DNA from: Gossypium raimondii | Lineage: Eukaryota; Streptophyta; Magnoliopsida; Malvales; Malvaceae | Reading direction: 5' to 3' | Assembly (NCBI RefSeq): GCF_025698545.1 | Contig: NC_068573.1 | Coordinates: 2,423,001 to 2,487,000 of the forward strand | Length of the DNA stretch: 64,000 nucleotides | Part shown: positions 1 through 14,358 of the stretch, piece by piece | How positions within the stretch are numbered: the stretch's first letter is position 1 | Layout: each line of letters begins with the position of its first letter | Position numbers and translations under genes: made by a program | The notes under the pieces: model-generated | What the model was told of the DNA's origin: nothing | The model's input: the letters and a program-made list of their open reading frames with translations, nothing else | Databases searched by the model: none

Positions 1-1531
1 AACACCAATGATTTGTTTATGCAGTTTGATTTCCCTACGTTTGCGGAGCCTAGCTTAATGAATAATTCAACTATCTTTGTTCATAAATACAACAAGCGAT
101 TCACACTCCATCATTCCCCAAGTATAGATATCTCACCTTTGTACCTAAAGACTAGAACATTCACTTTCAAATCCTCCGCTTGAGAACTTAGGCAGAAACA
201 CTCAACAATGTTTACAACAACAGTTTGCACTCTCTCACAAAAAAAAAGGTTTCTTAATGAACAGATTAAAATGCACTCAATAAGCTCTCATACATAACCC
301 AAAAAAGCCTTAAAGCATATATCAATTTCGGCTTGCTAACATAGAATCTAAGTGAATACAAAGTAATTAATTGAAAATAGTTATTGCAATTACAACTTTC
401 CAAACACAACCAATCAAATATATATTTCCAAAAAAACAACACAATCTACATCGATCCACCACATTCTAGGGGTTAATTTGATTCACTCAAATCCAATCCA
501 ATCTTCAAAGCCTATGGATTGGTTTCCATAGATGGACCAAAGTATATTCAATATAACAACACATAAACATATCCAAATATTTTCTTCATTAAATTGTCAA
601 TCTAAATACGATAAGTAAAAAAACTACCTCAATGGCAGTCTGTAGTTGGCATTACCAAGTGTCACTTAGCAATAATCAGCTCACCTTGCCTTAACATATA
701 TCATATTATAAATATATTAATTATATGTGTTAAAGTACAATAATATATTTTGTTGTTTTGGTAATGTTACTATTTCAAGGTGTTTTTAAGTTCTCAATAT
801 TTTATTTTAATGTGTTTTCAATGTGTTGGGAGTATTTAATTTAGCTATTTTAAGTGTATTTAAGGATTTTTAAAAAAATCTTTTTCATACAAAAATAATA
901 ATTAAAAATATAAATATGGGCAAGTTAGGTCAAGCTCAAACTTTTAGTTTTCTATTTGAGTAAAAATCAAATAATTTTTAAGTCAAATTAAACTTGGGCA
1001 ATAAAATCAACATAAATACTATCTATAGACCTGACTCATAAACAAATCTATGACTTGCACTCCAAAGCTGGATGAAAAACCAATTTGATATATCAACAAC
1101 CTTAACAATAATAATAGTGAAGCTTTCCTTATATTGCTTAAGCAAGTACATATAAAGAAACTCACATTATTTTTTCTTGCAAAAATAATTTGAGTTTAAT
1201 GATAAAGATAATGTTTAACTATCTTGTCAGTCCTCGTACTTTTTGCACATTTAAAATGAAGTTCTTTTACTCAATCTCACGAATTTAAGAATTAAAGTCT
1301 AATAGATATAAATCGGTAAATTATTTTTTTGACATTTTCAAAATAAAAATAATTTAGTCAAGTGATTAATTTAATGCCTTGCGAAAGCCATATAAGTAAT
1401 AAAAAATAAAAAATTTGTTCCCAACACGAATGACATTCTCGTCATATCGAAGACATTCACTCCACGCATTCCGCAATGATTGTTAGATGGCAAGTTCAAA
1501 ACGTTAACATCATGTTACACGAAACCCCGCC

Positions 1532-1539
1532 TATAAATA
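1532..1539 (+). promoter_or_regulatory. TATA-box-like motif in a C-rich block
   Basis: TATAAATA is preceded by 'ccccgcc' and followed by a C-rich, stop-poor stretch. It resembles a core promoter, but no gene follows it directly, and the SCC2 start is almost 900 bp downstream. It may be the promoter of a degenerate LTR. Confidence 0.25.
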
Positions 1540-1740
1540 CCCCCAAGAATAATAAAGAGGGGATCGACTCCCAAGCAAATAAAGCCTACACCCTAGCAAC
1601 TTATTCCTCGCACCTAGTCTCTACCCTCCCTTTACGTTCACTCTTTGTAACCTCCGGCTCTCCATCCCGATTGGGTGAATTGGCCTCCACATCCTTCTCC
1701 TATCTCTCACATTCTTGTATCACTTTATCAAAAAATATAT

Positions 1741-1905
1741 GATAAAATAATAGTTTGACCCCAAAAATGTTAGAATTTCAATTTAATCATTTTGAAAATC
1801 ATATAGATATAACCTGATACAATGATGAAATTACATTTTAACTATCATAAAAAAATATATAACTTAATCTCGGCTCCCCCAAAAATATTTCTGGCTTCGC
1901 CCCTG
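1741..1905. repeat. Degenerate dispersed repeat ending in 'ggcttcgcccctg'
   Basis: The stretch has the style of a dispersed plant repeat remnant: runs such as 'gaatttcaatttaatca' and a terminal 'tctggcttcgcccctg'. A related composition ('ggccccccaaaa' to 'cttctggcttc') recurs at about 34150-34365 inside the TPX2-like gene. Family assignment is not possible by eye. Confidence 0.35.
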
Positions 1906-2420
1906 CTTTTGACGATGTTATCCGTTGGACTTAAATTATTAAACCAAAAGAGTAGTGAAGCTAAATTTCAAATATACCAAAAGTACAGGGACTAAGAGAA
2001 AATTAGTCCAATTCAATCACGCAAATATAGCTTTTCTGCGAGACTCTAACAGCCAGCAAGACAAGAAAGCAGTGAAATAGGGTCAACCAAGGGCATTTTA
2101 GTAACTTGCTAAATTTCGACGATTCCAATTTCAATCTTTTTTCTTGTCATAATAAAAATCACGGAAAGGAAAAATCCCCCCCCAAAATTTCACACTTTTT
2201 CCCCGCCATTTATTTTATCTCTTTTAATTTTTTTTTTCCTTTCTTCCCAAATCTGTTCTCTTTTTTCTTAGGGCTCAAAACCTCTTCTGTTCTTGGTTTT
2301 TTCAAATGAAACCCTAATTCCTTTTAGATTACCCTTAGATTCCTACAATATTTACTAAAAGAGCCACTCATTTTCAACTCTCTTCATGCTCTCTATCTGC
2401 ACCAAATCCCTCACGGATCG

Positions 2421-5400
2421 ATGAGCAATCCAAGTAGCTCGTCCTGGGTCTCGGATCAACCGGGGCAGAGGTTAATGGACATGGCCCACTGTGGTATCGG
2501 CTTGACCAACACCATCCACTCCGAGGTGGCGCAGTGCTTGCCGCTTCCTTCGTTGCCTGTTTTCTGTGGTGCTTCGGATCTGGAGCTCCGGCTGTTTGAC
2601 GACCCGGCTGTTGGAGCTTCCAGGTCTTTGAACCGACCTCAAATTATAGCTCAGGCTAGTCGAATTGCTGATCTGCTTCGCGAAACTGACGTTTCATATC
2701 TGTAAGTGTTTAAAATTCTAGTGAATTTGAAATTTTAGCTCAATTCTTTAGTGTTTTCTCAATGCAGTGAAATCTGAAAGAAAATATTTGGACTTCTAAG
2801 TCTTTGATATTGTTATTGATTATATAAGCTTTATCTCTTCTTCTTTTTTTGAATAATTTGAATTTATTGGTTAAAGCTCCCACATAGTTGCTATTTGATT
2901 TAATTGCTGTTCGGCGTTCGCTATTTTCTATATTTCTGTTCGAAGTTGTTAAAAGGTAAAATTATACTCGTTTGAAAGAACGGTTTATATATAGAGAGCA
3001 TATGTAATTCTATCATTTATGAAAAGATGAAAGGAAAATTATGCGTTTTATGTTAAATAACTGTAATTTTGATTTTTCAGAAATTTTTTATTTTTTCTCC
3101 ATAAAAAAAAGCCAAATATAAAAAAAGTAACAAACAACGGAATTTTAAATGATTAGTTATGGATTTGAGATGCCAGTCTTAGGTGTAAGCAAGTGAATAT
3201 ATTTCTTTTTTTGGTGCAGGAATCTTAGGGATGAGGCAGATTCAGTTTCGCATGACCATTTGGAGCCCTTGGAACTTCATGCACAAGTTCTCCAATACAA
3301 CCCTGCAGCATTTGAGTATGTTACCCCTGGTAAACAAAGTATTCTCGTTTCTCTTGTTCATCTTATCTGATGCCCTAATAAATGGGAGTACTAAAGGAAT
3401 TGAGCCAATGCATGATAGTTCTTTCTGATATATGTAGATGGGGAAGTCCCTTTACAAAATTAGAGTGTGATTTCTAGAGAGATCACTGAATTATTTCATT
3501 AGCTTATTGAAGTCTTTGTAAAATTGTACTTACCTACAAGAGAACTGTTGTGATGAATCCCACTTAGCTTTATGGCATGATGAAAGACTGATATGCTGCT
3601 ACTTTAGAATTCAATATCCTTCTATTCTGCATCAGAGATGCTATTAAATGAAAAATCTCTACCACGATAGTGTAGCCCTTAACTTAGATGATTTGCATTG
3701 TGCATGAAATAGTCGGCATATATATATATATATGAAAAGTGGTGTAGATTCTTTTGGTTATATGCTTTTGTTCCATATAAGAAATAGGGCATATTAGCTT
3801 ATGGTTTGTTGTATGAAAGTTAGTAGAGTAATGCAGAGAAATTGTGGATGGGATGTGTTGGTAGGAAGATTATGGTGCATGTGTGTTTCTGGAAATTGTA
3901 CATGCATGAATGCACTTAAGCTACAGCTCCTCTCGTGTGCTGATTTGCCACTTTTACTATGAATTGGTTAAGCAAAAGTGTATGTCTAAATTCCAAGTCA
4001 ATTTTTTATTTTTCCCTTTTGGGTATACTTTATCATCCTATTCTTCATACCACTGATGCTTTTCCACTTTCCACTGCATTTTAAAGCATGTTTTGGGAGT
4101 GCTTGATATAATAAAGTCCTTTCTGTTTTGTTACTGTCCATTGACTTTGTATGTTTGCAATCTTCTGTGTTGTATTCTTTCCCACATTCTTGGATGTTGT
4201 TATCTGGGCTTATTGTTCATTGCATTTCTTCAAGTCTCTCAGGTCTTGTCAAGGGGAAAAACTCTGGTGGCGCTGTGTTTGAAAGGAAGCCATCTGAGTC
4301 AAGTGCTCCTCTTATTGGTCAATTCCAAAGAGAGACTCGCGGCAATCGCAATCAGCAGACTGATGTTGTTGCTAATGTATGGATGGGTTTCATTTTAGTT
4401 ATTAAAGCCTGACTATCTTAACATACTTAATTTTATAGTTTAATTGCAGGATATGCCAAAATCGTCTTCCAAGAAGCCAAAAATAAAGAAAAAGGCTGAT
4501 GACACTGGGTCATCAGTTCTACCAGATCCTTCAGAGCTTCAAGGTTGCCTTGGTTTTTTCCTACTCCTCCGCTCCCTCCTCTCATTTGTATTAACACATT
4601 TATTTTGCCTCTAATGTTTTTCTTTAGATGCTATAATTGGGAACTTCCGTGAGCTGCTAGAAGACTTCTGCAGCAGAGCTCAAATTCCTACTGATGATAG
4701 GGATGAGATGGAGTGGTTATCATTGCCAGTTAATGATGTTAGAATGCTTGTAAATGAAATTATGTCAGTACGTGCAAAGAGACTTCTACATTTGGTTCCT
4801 GTAGATATTCTTGTGAAATTGTTACGGGTTCTAGATCATCAGATACATCGGGCAGAAGGCTTGTCTATTGATGAATGTGAACATGTAAGTGATGATTATC
4901 TGGCTTTAGGTGTGCGTAGTGTTGCAACTATTATTTTGTTCTCATCTGTTATCATGCTTGGAAACAGGAAGGGATAGTTCTTAGGTTCAAACTTAAGCAA
5001 TATCATTTTGCCTTTGGGTATGGATGGTTTAGCAGCATCTTGTTTCAGGTTTTGCATTGGCACTTGATGGTTCTTGATCAATCAGAACTGATGCTGTGTG
5101 CCTATTTCCTAGATTAGTTTTCATGTTTGTCTTATTTTTCAAGGATTCCTCTACTTTGCTGAAGGATTCTTATTAATTTATATGTAACAATGCAAGAGGA
5201 ATTTGAAAGCAAAAATGAAAAATGTGCTTACTGTTAATAGATAACAGAATATGAATTAAACAAATCTGTGTGGTGTTCCTATAAAGTCTATTAAAAATTT
5301 CTGATCTTTTTCAGTTTTCCTGGTGTTATGGATTTATATCAGGAGCATCTTGTGGTTCATAAGCCTTAACTCATTTTTGTTCAAATGTTTCAGCAAGACT

Positions 5401-8400
5401 CAGATGTATTCTCATTAGTATTCTGTGCCCTGGAGTCCATTCATGCTTCTTTGGCAATAATGGCACATAATGACATGCCAAAGCAATTATACCATGAAGA
5501 GGTATGTGCCTCATTTGGGTAGCTCTTAACCTTGACCTTCTGGTGAAGTTTCATTTTGTCCTTATGCGTTCTGTTGTTCCATTCAAAGTCCAAACCTTTT
5601 AAATTATTCCAATAATTCCTGACTGCTAAAAATCTGTTAAAATAAATGGAAGTCTCATCTGTCAAGAGGGTGGTTTTCATGCAAGCTCTTTCTCTATTTT
5701 TTAATTGAATTCATTATGGGTAGGACTAAATGATAACACTAAAAAAGGTTTGGAATTTAAATTAAAAAATTGAGAGTTAGGGATCAAAATGAAACTTTTT
5801 GAAGGCTATGGCTGGTGCATTTTGCTCACATCATATCTTTTGTTAAACGATGATCCCTGCTGCTGTACCTTGCATTCAGTTTTTATTCTGCTTGTCTGTT
5901 TCTGCCGTTGTAGCATGGATTATTTATTCTCTTTTTTCTCACCAGATTATTGAAAGGATTTTAGAATTCTCTAGGCACCAGATAACAGATGTTATGTCAG
6001 CTTATGACCCATCATATCGTGCCTTGCATAAACCAAGTGAAAATGGAGCAGTTGAAGGTTAGCCATCTGATTTATGCAAAATGTGCTGCATCTTTTTTTT
6101 CTGTGCATCTTACCAATGACAGAATTGTCTTCATTTGCATCAATAATCGTGACAGTGTGTCAAAAGTTCATATTGTCTTCATTTTTTATAATAAAACTGT
6201 ATCTTTTTTCTAGTCTGTTCTCTAGATTTCATGGTCAGTCAAATGGTACTGGGTATATTATGTTAGTTTTCTAGTACTGAACAGCTTAATTTTACGTTTT
6301 TTCCTCTAGATGATGATGATGAGGAGCCTGATGCTGAACTGGGGTCTGCTAGCAAGAAAAGACGCAGTACCAAGACTGCTAAAGCAAAGAAATCAGCGAT
6401 GAATAAGTGTGTTTATTCATTAGTATTATGGAAAATAATTTAGTGTAGCAGAAGTTAGGTGTCTTCTTATTGTTTAACTTCTTCCTTGATAGGGTCTCTG
6501 GTGCTGTGAATGCTATACTACAAAAGCTCTGCACTATTCTTGGTTTACTCAAAGACTTGTTATTGATTGAGAAGTTATCTGATAGTTGTGTTCTACAACT
6601 ATTAAAGACAAGCTTTACTACTTTTTTGGTGGACAACATTCAGCTCTTGCAACTCAAAGCAATTGGCTTGCTAACTGGGGTATGGATCCAGATGTTCAAT
6701 TTGCGGTTAAAAGGATAGACATGATTAAATGCTTAAGGTAAATTATGGCAATTAGATGTTGTTCTTTAATCCGAGTGTTATTTTTGATACAGATATTCTA
6801 CTCATATACCCAACATAGAACATATATAATAGATGAAATGGTTCAGCTTCTCTGGAAGTTGCCTGTTTCAAAGCGAGCATTAAGAGCGTATCACCTACCT
6901 GATGAAGAACAGAGGCAGATCCAGATGATTACAGCTTTGCTGATTCAGTTGGTTCATAGCAGTGCTAACCTTCCTGAAGCTTTAAATCAAACATCAATTG
7001 GAAGTCCCATCTTGGAAGTGTCAGTTGATGCTGGTTATTTAACTAAATGCCATGAATCCGTTCAGGATACATGTTGTCATTTCTGGACTCGTGTCCTTCA
7101 ACGTCTTGCTTCTGTAAAGACTCAAGAGGCCTCTGAGTTGAAACTGATGATTGAGAATCTTGTCACTGATTTACTGACAACATTAAATCTACCTGAATAC
7201 CCTGCTGCTGCTCCTATTTTAGAGGTGAAAAAAGATTGATTATATTTATTTCATCATTAGTATTTGGATAAAGATGGTAGTGGTTCAAAACTAAGGAGCT
7301 ATTGTTTGCAGGTTCTTTGTGTTTTACTGCTCCAAAATGCAGGTCTGAAATCTAAGGATACCTCTGTTCGTGCAATGGCAATTGATCTTCTAGGCACAAT
7401 AGCAGCAAGGTTGAAGCATGATGCTCTCCTCAATAGGAAGGACAAGTTCTGGATATCGGAAGAATTGCTTAGTGGGGATGATACTGATCGTAGTTACCCA
7501 AAAGGTGCATGTTCTATTTGTTTTGATGGAAAGGAAGAGAAAGTGTTATATAGGTGTCAAGGTTGTCAAAGATTTTTCCACAGTGATTGTATGGGGGTAA
7601 GAGAACAAGAAGGTCCTAACCGTAGTTGGTACTGCCAGTTTTGCATGTGTAAGAAGCAGCTTCTTGTATTGCAATCATACTGTGAATCGCAGTACAAGGA
7701 TGATGAGAAACCGAAACGTGGTCGCTCAGAAAGTTCTAAATCTTCTGATCCAATTACGAAAGTTGAAATTGTTCAGCAGATGCTTTTGAATCATCTTCAA
7801 GATGCTGCTTCTGCTGATGATGCCCATCTTTTTGTTCGATGGTATATACTTTTAAGAAATCTCTTTCCTGGCTGTTATGCATGTGAGAATTGAAAACTCA
7901 AAGTAACTCTTCCTAATTGGTTTTTTGTTTAAACTTGTGTTCTTTGATGCAGGTGTTATCTTTGCTTATGGTATAAAGACGGCCCAAAATCTCAACAAAA
8001 TTTCAATTACTATGTTTCTAGACTGAGATCAAAAGCAATAGTGCGTGATTCGGGGACTGTTTCTTCACTGTTTTTAAGGGATTCAGTCAAGAAAATTGCT
8101 TTAGCACTGGGACAAAATAATTCTTTCTCTAGAGGATTTGACAAGATTCTTTACTTGCTTCTGGTTAGTAAAATATTTTGCAAGTCCTTGATTTAGTAGG
8201 TAAGGCAGGCCTGGTTCTTATTACATGTTTTCTTTCCAGGTTAGCTTAAGAGAAAACTCCCCTGTTATTAGGGCCAAGGCTTTACGAGCAGTAAGTGAAA
8301 ACTTCTTGCAACTTGTCATTACTATTGTTTGGATTTAGCATATTCATTTTTCATTTATGTTGACAAACCAAGTTTCTGCATGTGTTTGATCATGGCAGGT

Positions 8401-11400
8401 TAGTATTATTGTAGAAGTCGATCCAGAGGTATTAGGTGACAAACGTGTTCAAGTGGCTGTTGAGGGAAGGTTTTGTGACTCTGCAATATCTGTCAGGGAA
8501 GCTGCATTGGAACTAGTTGGCAGGCACATTGCTTCACATCCAGATGTTAGTTTAAAGGTACTTCCTACTTGAACTCCACTAGTCCATCTTATTAAAGCTG
8601 GGCATCTTTTATTGACAACACTTGTTTCTGTTTCATCCCCCCCCCCCTCTTTTTCTCTTTTCCTAAAATATGGGGATGATTAGTACTTTGAGAAGGTAGC
8701 AGAGAGGATTAAAGATACTGGAGTCAGTGTACGGAAACGAGCAATCAAAATTATTCGAGATATGTGCAATGCGGATCCTAACTTCTCAGGGTTTACAAAT
8801 GCTTGCATTGAGATTATTTCTCGTGTTAGTGACGATGAATCAAGTATTCAGGTAATTCTGAAACAATAACAATGTATTTCATGTCAAAGACTGAGGCACT
8901 AATGCCAGTACCTTTGTGGTGTTAAGAGTTACTTTTTTCTTCTTTTCAAATATTAGACTGAGGCATCAGCAAAATTGTTGTGCAAATAATCCTTTTCTTG
9001 TATATTAAAAACCATCTTGGGGCGTTTTTGTTGTATGAAGGGCATTACCGTGGTACCTAGAACCTGGTGATGCAAACTATGAGTCCTGTTTTTCTTTTGT
9101 TTTAACTTAATGAAGTGACATTGGACATTTTTGTAATATATATTTTAACATCAAAACTATTGCTCTGGCAGTATTCTTTCTTAGTCTCTTCTTTTTCATC
9201 TTCAGGATCTTGTTTGTAAGACATTTTATGAGTTCTGGTTTGAAGAACCATCTGGAATGCAGACTCAGTATCCTGGAGATGGTAGTTCCATTCCGTTGGA
9301 GGTGGCTAAGAAGACTGAGCAGATTGTTGAAACACTGAGGCAGTTGCCTAATCATCAGTTTCTTGTAACTGTCATTAAACGTAACTTGGTCCTTGATTTT
9401 TTCCCTCAATCAGCGAAAGCTGCTGGAATCAACCCTGTCTCCCTTGCTGCGGTACGCAGGCGATGTGAAGTGATGTGCAAGTGCTTATTGGAAAGAATAT
9501 TGCAGACAGAAGAAACAAGTAATGTGGAAGCAGAAGTTCCTACACTCCCCTATGTGTTGGCCTTGCACGCATTTTGTGTTGTGGACCCATCACTTTGCAT
9601 GCCAGCTTCAGATCCTTCCCAATTTGTTATCACACTACAGCCTTACCTTAAGAGTCAGGTTATTTTATACTTTCTTTTAATGACATTGATGGAATCAGGT
9701 GTCTTTTGGATCTATTAGCTTTCTTGTCTGCATTCATATTTTAAGTCATGATCTTTGTGTTTACAGTCTAGCTATCTTCATTTGAATAACCAACCATTCT
9801 GTGCTACCTGCTTTTTTAGTAGCTTTAATTGCCAGAAAGCCAATAATGTTAGTTTTGAAATAACAGACTAGTCTTATTTTTGTTGGATTACATCGAATAT
9901 GATATTCTTTGTCTCTGGACTGCACTGAAGTTTTGCTCCTTTCCACTCATCTTTGGGCATGTCAATCTTATGGTTCTTGTTATTGGACCAGTTTTTTGTT
10001 GTTTCAGGTTTTAGGCTAATTCCTTCAATTTTCTCTATTGTCATTGATTATTTTCTAAATTTTGCTTCCTGTATTTTTTCTTCACTGCTGTAATCCAATG
10101 GTTTATAGGCTGTGGGGGTTTCACCTTAATTGCTTTTTCACTTCTTGTGTTCAGGTTGATAACAGAGTTGGTGCACAGTTACTGGAGAGTATAATCTTTG
10201 TAATTGATGCCGTTGTGCCGTTGATGCGAAAGTTGCCTCCTAGTGTTGGTGATGAACTAAAACAAGATCTGAAGCACATGATCGTCCGGCATTCTTTTTT
10301 GACTGTTGTCCACGCTTGCATCAAGTATCTTCAGCTTCCCTTTCTTAGCGTCTTCAACTTTTGTGTGATTCCAGTTGTTTGCTAAATTTTAATCTTCATA
10401 TTAAATTCTATTTCCGCCAGAGGTCTAAATTTATTGTTTGTTCGAGTTTTTGTATGCTTGGAATGTGATTCTATGCTATATTTGTGAGTAAAAAGGCAGG
10501 TGTTTCTACTCAAAAGGTATTCTGTTTCTGCTTTCAGTTCCCTCATTTATTTTTATTTCTCATTGCAGGTGTCTTTGTTCAGTGAGTAGAAAGGCAGGGA
10601 ATACTGGCGATGTTGTTGAGTATCTCATTCAGTTATTTTTCAAATTATTGGATTCCCGGGCAACTGATAACAAGCAGGTTCATTGCTATAAATAATATTG
10701 TTATTCCCACCTGCAATCTTTTTGGCTAGTTTGGTTCATATGTACAGATCTTCTTTTTGATTATGGAAATAGGTTTGGTTCGGTTGTCTTTTCTTTCTAT
10801 GAAAAACTTTATATGTGAATCATAAAGTTGAAGTCAGCTCCTTTTATATTTTATTATTATCTTTTGCAGCAAGTGGGGCGCTCTCTCTTCTGTCTTGGAT
10901 TGCTTATCCGCTACGGAAACTCTTTGTTTGGTGGTTCTAGTAGCAAAAATATCGATGTTGCTAGCAGTATTAGTTTGTTTAAAAAGTACCTTCAAATGGA
11001 TGATTTTAGCATAAAGGTTAGATCTTTGCAGGTAAGACCCTTTTTTTCCTACTTATCTCGGAGTTTACTTCATCTCCGTGCGAACATATTTTAATATATA
11101 ACATATTCTTTTGTTCCTATGGCTTATTATTTTAGGCATTAGGTTTTGCTCTAATTGCTAGACCTGAATATATGTTGGAAAAGGACATTGGAAAGATTTT
11201 AGAGGCAGCATTAGCAGCGAGTTCTAATGTTCGTCTTAAGGTAAAATTGTCATCACTTAATTTCTTTATTACAATTATCTTTCTATGTACAAGATGCATG
11301 CTAAGCAACTCTCTCCACCAGATGCAAATGTTACAAAATTTGTTGGAATATCTTCTTGATGCGGAAAGTCAAATGGAAACGGATAAAGCGAGTGATGATC

Positions 11401-13657
11401 AAGTTCAGTATACTGTAGAAGGTGGCCACAGTGTACCTGTAGCCGCAGGTGCTGGCGATACTAACATTTGTGGGGGTATAGTCCAGCTGTACTGGGATAA
11501 TATTCTGGGGAGATGCCTGGACTTTAACGAAGAAGTTCGCCAATCTGCCCTAAAGGTGAGAAATTGTTTACCTTGTCTTATTTCTTTGGGACGAAGCAAT
11601 TTTGGTACTCTGAATCTGAGTGAATATATGTAAGATTTCAACAAAATTATGGGTGGCAGTTTGTCCGGATTAAGAAATTTATAAAAATTTATGTACAATT
11701 TGTTCATTTGGATAGAAAGTAGACTTTGAAAAGGGGAAAAAGGAAAAGAAAAATCGATGCGTTGAAAGCCTTACATGATTCCAATTCTAGTATCGAACTA
11801 TTACCAGATGCTGCATGTATGATTCTCTATTAATCAGTAAAATGGTTGACTTTCTTGATTTTGACTTTACAAGGTCTGTTTGGACTGATAATTTTTGTGA
11901 TATTTTACCGATGCAGATAGTGGAAGTAGTTCTTCGACAAGGTCTTGTTCATCCTATTACTTGTGTCCCATGCCTTATAGCCCTAGAAACGGATCCTCTG
12001 GACGTCAACCAAAAGTTGGCTCATCATTTGCTAATGAATATGAATGAGAAGTACTTCCCTTGTGCTATTGAAATCATTTTGTGTCCTTACATTTGCTTAT
12101 CGTAATTAATTAATAAAAGCTTTAATTTTCAGATATCCTGCTTTTTTCGAGAGCCGACTGGGGGATGGGCTTCAGCTGTCATTTATCTTCATGCGCTCAA
12201 TTAGTGGCAATGCACATGAAAATCCTAATGAAAAATCCCAATCAAAGCTTCCTGGAAATTTGAAAGGGAAATCTGATGCTGGGTCTTTAACACAAGCAAG
12301 GTTGGGAGTTTCTAGAATTTACAAGCTCATTCGTGGAAATCGGGTTGCTAGGAACAAATTCATGTCCTCAATTGTGCGCAAATTTGATACTCCTATCTGG
12401 AATGATTCCGTTATACCTTTCTTGATGTGAGTTACTCATTGCCAAATCTAAAACTTTCTTCCTTGATTAATTATGCTGAGAAGTTGATTTCCCTTTTACA
12501 GGTATTGTACGGAAACTCTTGCTTTGTTACCATTTTCATCTCCGGATGAACCACTTTATTTGATCTACACCATAAATCGAGTGATACAAGTCAGAGCAGG
12601 GGCTCTTGAGGCAAATTTGAAAACCTTGAGTTCAAATTTACTGCAAACAGATGCTCAGATGATGACTAGTAATAACGGGATAGTTCAGCCGGATTATAGT
12701 CAAGCTGCTTATAATCATATGGCTACGCTTGATTTGAACGGAACATTTCAGGAGCCGCCTGTGGTTCAGCCTCCTTTCTTTCACATGACATCAATCGATT
12801 TGAATGGTACAATCCAACAAAACTTCAGTTATCAGTCTATTTCACATTATCCTCCTGCAATCGAGACAACAATGCATAAGATGGCCCCTTCTGAACCTCG
12901 TGCTCTTTCCAAAGATGAAATTCAAAAAATCCAGGTACTTTCGAACCCTGCAAACCCTAGTTTTCTATGGCCTGCATCGACTGGTTTTGAATTTCATGGA
13001 TGAAAACCATTTTTTTCTATTTTCAGGCTGACGTTCTTGCCGCTACTGCATTACAGCTTCTTATGAAGCTAAAAAGACATCTAAAAATTGTTTATAGCCT
13101 GAACGATCAAAGATGCCAGGTTGAACTTACGCTTATGCCATTTCTTTTTTTTCGGAACATTTTACCATGAATCGCAGATACGAAACTGACCTCATTGGTG
13201 AATCTTATTTTGTACAAATTAGGCCTTTTCTCCAACTGAACCCATAAAACCGGGGGATGTTCTAACGAGGCAGAACGTTCCCTTTGACATCAGTGAAACA
13301 CAGACAACCTTGCCTAGCACCTATCAAGAATTGGTGCAGAGATATCAGGTAATTTGAACAAACTAGGATGTCAGGTTTAGAAGTTTGAACTTCATTGTCA
13401 ACTGTTCTTACACGGCTTTTATACAGGAATACAAAAACGCGTTGAGGGAAGATGCAATCGATTACTCAACATTCACAGCCAATATCAAAAGGAAGCGACC
13501 AACTCCGAGGAAAGGAGGAAAAGCGGTGCGAACGAACGGTGGTGGGGATGAAGACGATGATTACGATGAAGAGTGGACAGGTGGGAGTGGTGTTCGTCGG
13601 ATGAGTAACAGCGGACGGAAAAGTTACAACATAAGAAGCAGCAGTCGGCAGCGATAG
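2421..13657 (+). CDS. SCC2: Sister chromatid cohesion protein SCC2 (NIPBL/Nipped-B orthologue), cohesin loader subunit
   Basis: SCC2 with SCC4 loads cohesin onto chromatin in the nucleus. By-eye exons: 2421-2701, 3220-3329, 4243-4376, 4450-4543, 4628-4884, 5394-5501, 5946-6057, 6310-6406, 6493-6679, 6793-7224, 7312-7841, 7953-8163, 8240-8290, 8399-8557, 8684-8851, 9206-9658, 10155-10324, 10569-10677, 10870-11031, 11136-11240, 11322-11555, 11917-12050, 12133-12426, 12502-12934, 13027-13119, 13223-13348, 13427-13657. All introns are GT..AG and the sum is 5,475 nt, giving 1,824 aa, close to Arabidopsis SCC2 (about 1,840). A C4HC3 PHD finger lies at about residues 671-715 (CSICF...FFHSDC...WYCQFCMC), a plant feature of the family. 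The rest is helical HEAT-type sequence, with an acidic ([10 protein letters not shown]) then basic C-terminus. The start follows an in-frame-free pyrimidine-rich leader and matches the family N-terminus ([20 protein letters not shown]). It converges on the BCCP gene. Confidence 0.95.
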
Positions 13658-14358
13658 TAGAGATGTAAATATAAAAATGACAGGTACGCTAACATGTACA
13701 TTAGAATGAAGGAAAAAAGAAATGAAATAGGGAGGTTTAGGGTGATGAGGACTGCTTGGGGTTTTATTCATTTTAGATGGTTTCCATTTTGTAGTGTTTT
13801 TAATTCAAATCCACTTTTGATATTTTAAGAATGGGATGTTTGGGTCATTGCTGCTGCCTTGGCAACACACCATTTGTAACTTTTGTGGTCTTTTTATAAG
13901 ATGGAAAAAATTAATGAAATCTATTCGTCTGAATTCATTTATGCATCTCCCAAATGCAGGTAGTGTTTTGAAAGTGTGGCTTTCGTTACACTGAAACTTC
14001 CATTGTTTTAATAATATGATTGATATTTGATCTTTGACATTCTTAATTTATAATTAAATTAGAGTAGTTTCCCACTAAAAGATAAAATCAAATCGACTTG
14101 TTGAAACTGTAGTTCATAAAAAGAATTAATAATTAAACATAATTTTGAGATTTTTATGTGCAAATGAGCATTCAAAATTCATACTAAATAAAAGCTCTCT
14201 ACAATAATAATAATAATTCTGCCTTGATATCAAAAAACATCAACAGTAGTGTTAATAATTCCCAAAACCACAAACACAACCATAATTATTAGTTTAAAAA
14301 TTACAGATTAAACCAAAACCAATGCTCTTCTTTGTCACGTAACCTTCAATCTGCTCCT
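13658..14358. other. Convergent intergenic spacer (SCC2 3' end / BCCP 3' end)
   Basis: 701 bp between two stop codons that face each other. It must hold both 3' UTRs. AT-rich, with no ORF of interest. A degenerate 'taatgaaat' polyadenylation-like motif lies near 13910. The two transcripts could overlap, but nothing in the sequence proves it. Confidence 0.6.

Larger units (their letters stand above)
1..2420. other. AT-rich upstream spacer and SCC2 5' flank
   Basis: No supported gene is seen here. The first 180 bases are open in frame 1 for about 60 codons, but the translation resembles nothing I recognise. Positions 1380-1740 hold a less AT-rich block with a TATAAATA box at 1532-1539 followed by a C-rich leader; this could be an old LTR or an unrelated promoter. 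Positions 1741-1905 end in a 'ctggcttcgcccctg' motif of a kind common in plant repeat remnants. The pyrimidine-rich stretch at about 2160-2410 is the probable SCC2 5' UTR. Confidence 0.5.

Noticed and set aside
1476..1742. 88-codon frame near the possible TATA box at 1532
   Set aside because: The ATG lies upstream of the TATA motif, the composition is unlike a protein family, and no splice partners were found.
13466..13771. Minus-strand open frame over the last SCC2 exon
   Set aside because: Antisense to the acidic C-terminal codons of SCC2. It is open only because GAT/GAA runs lack antisense stops.
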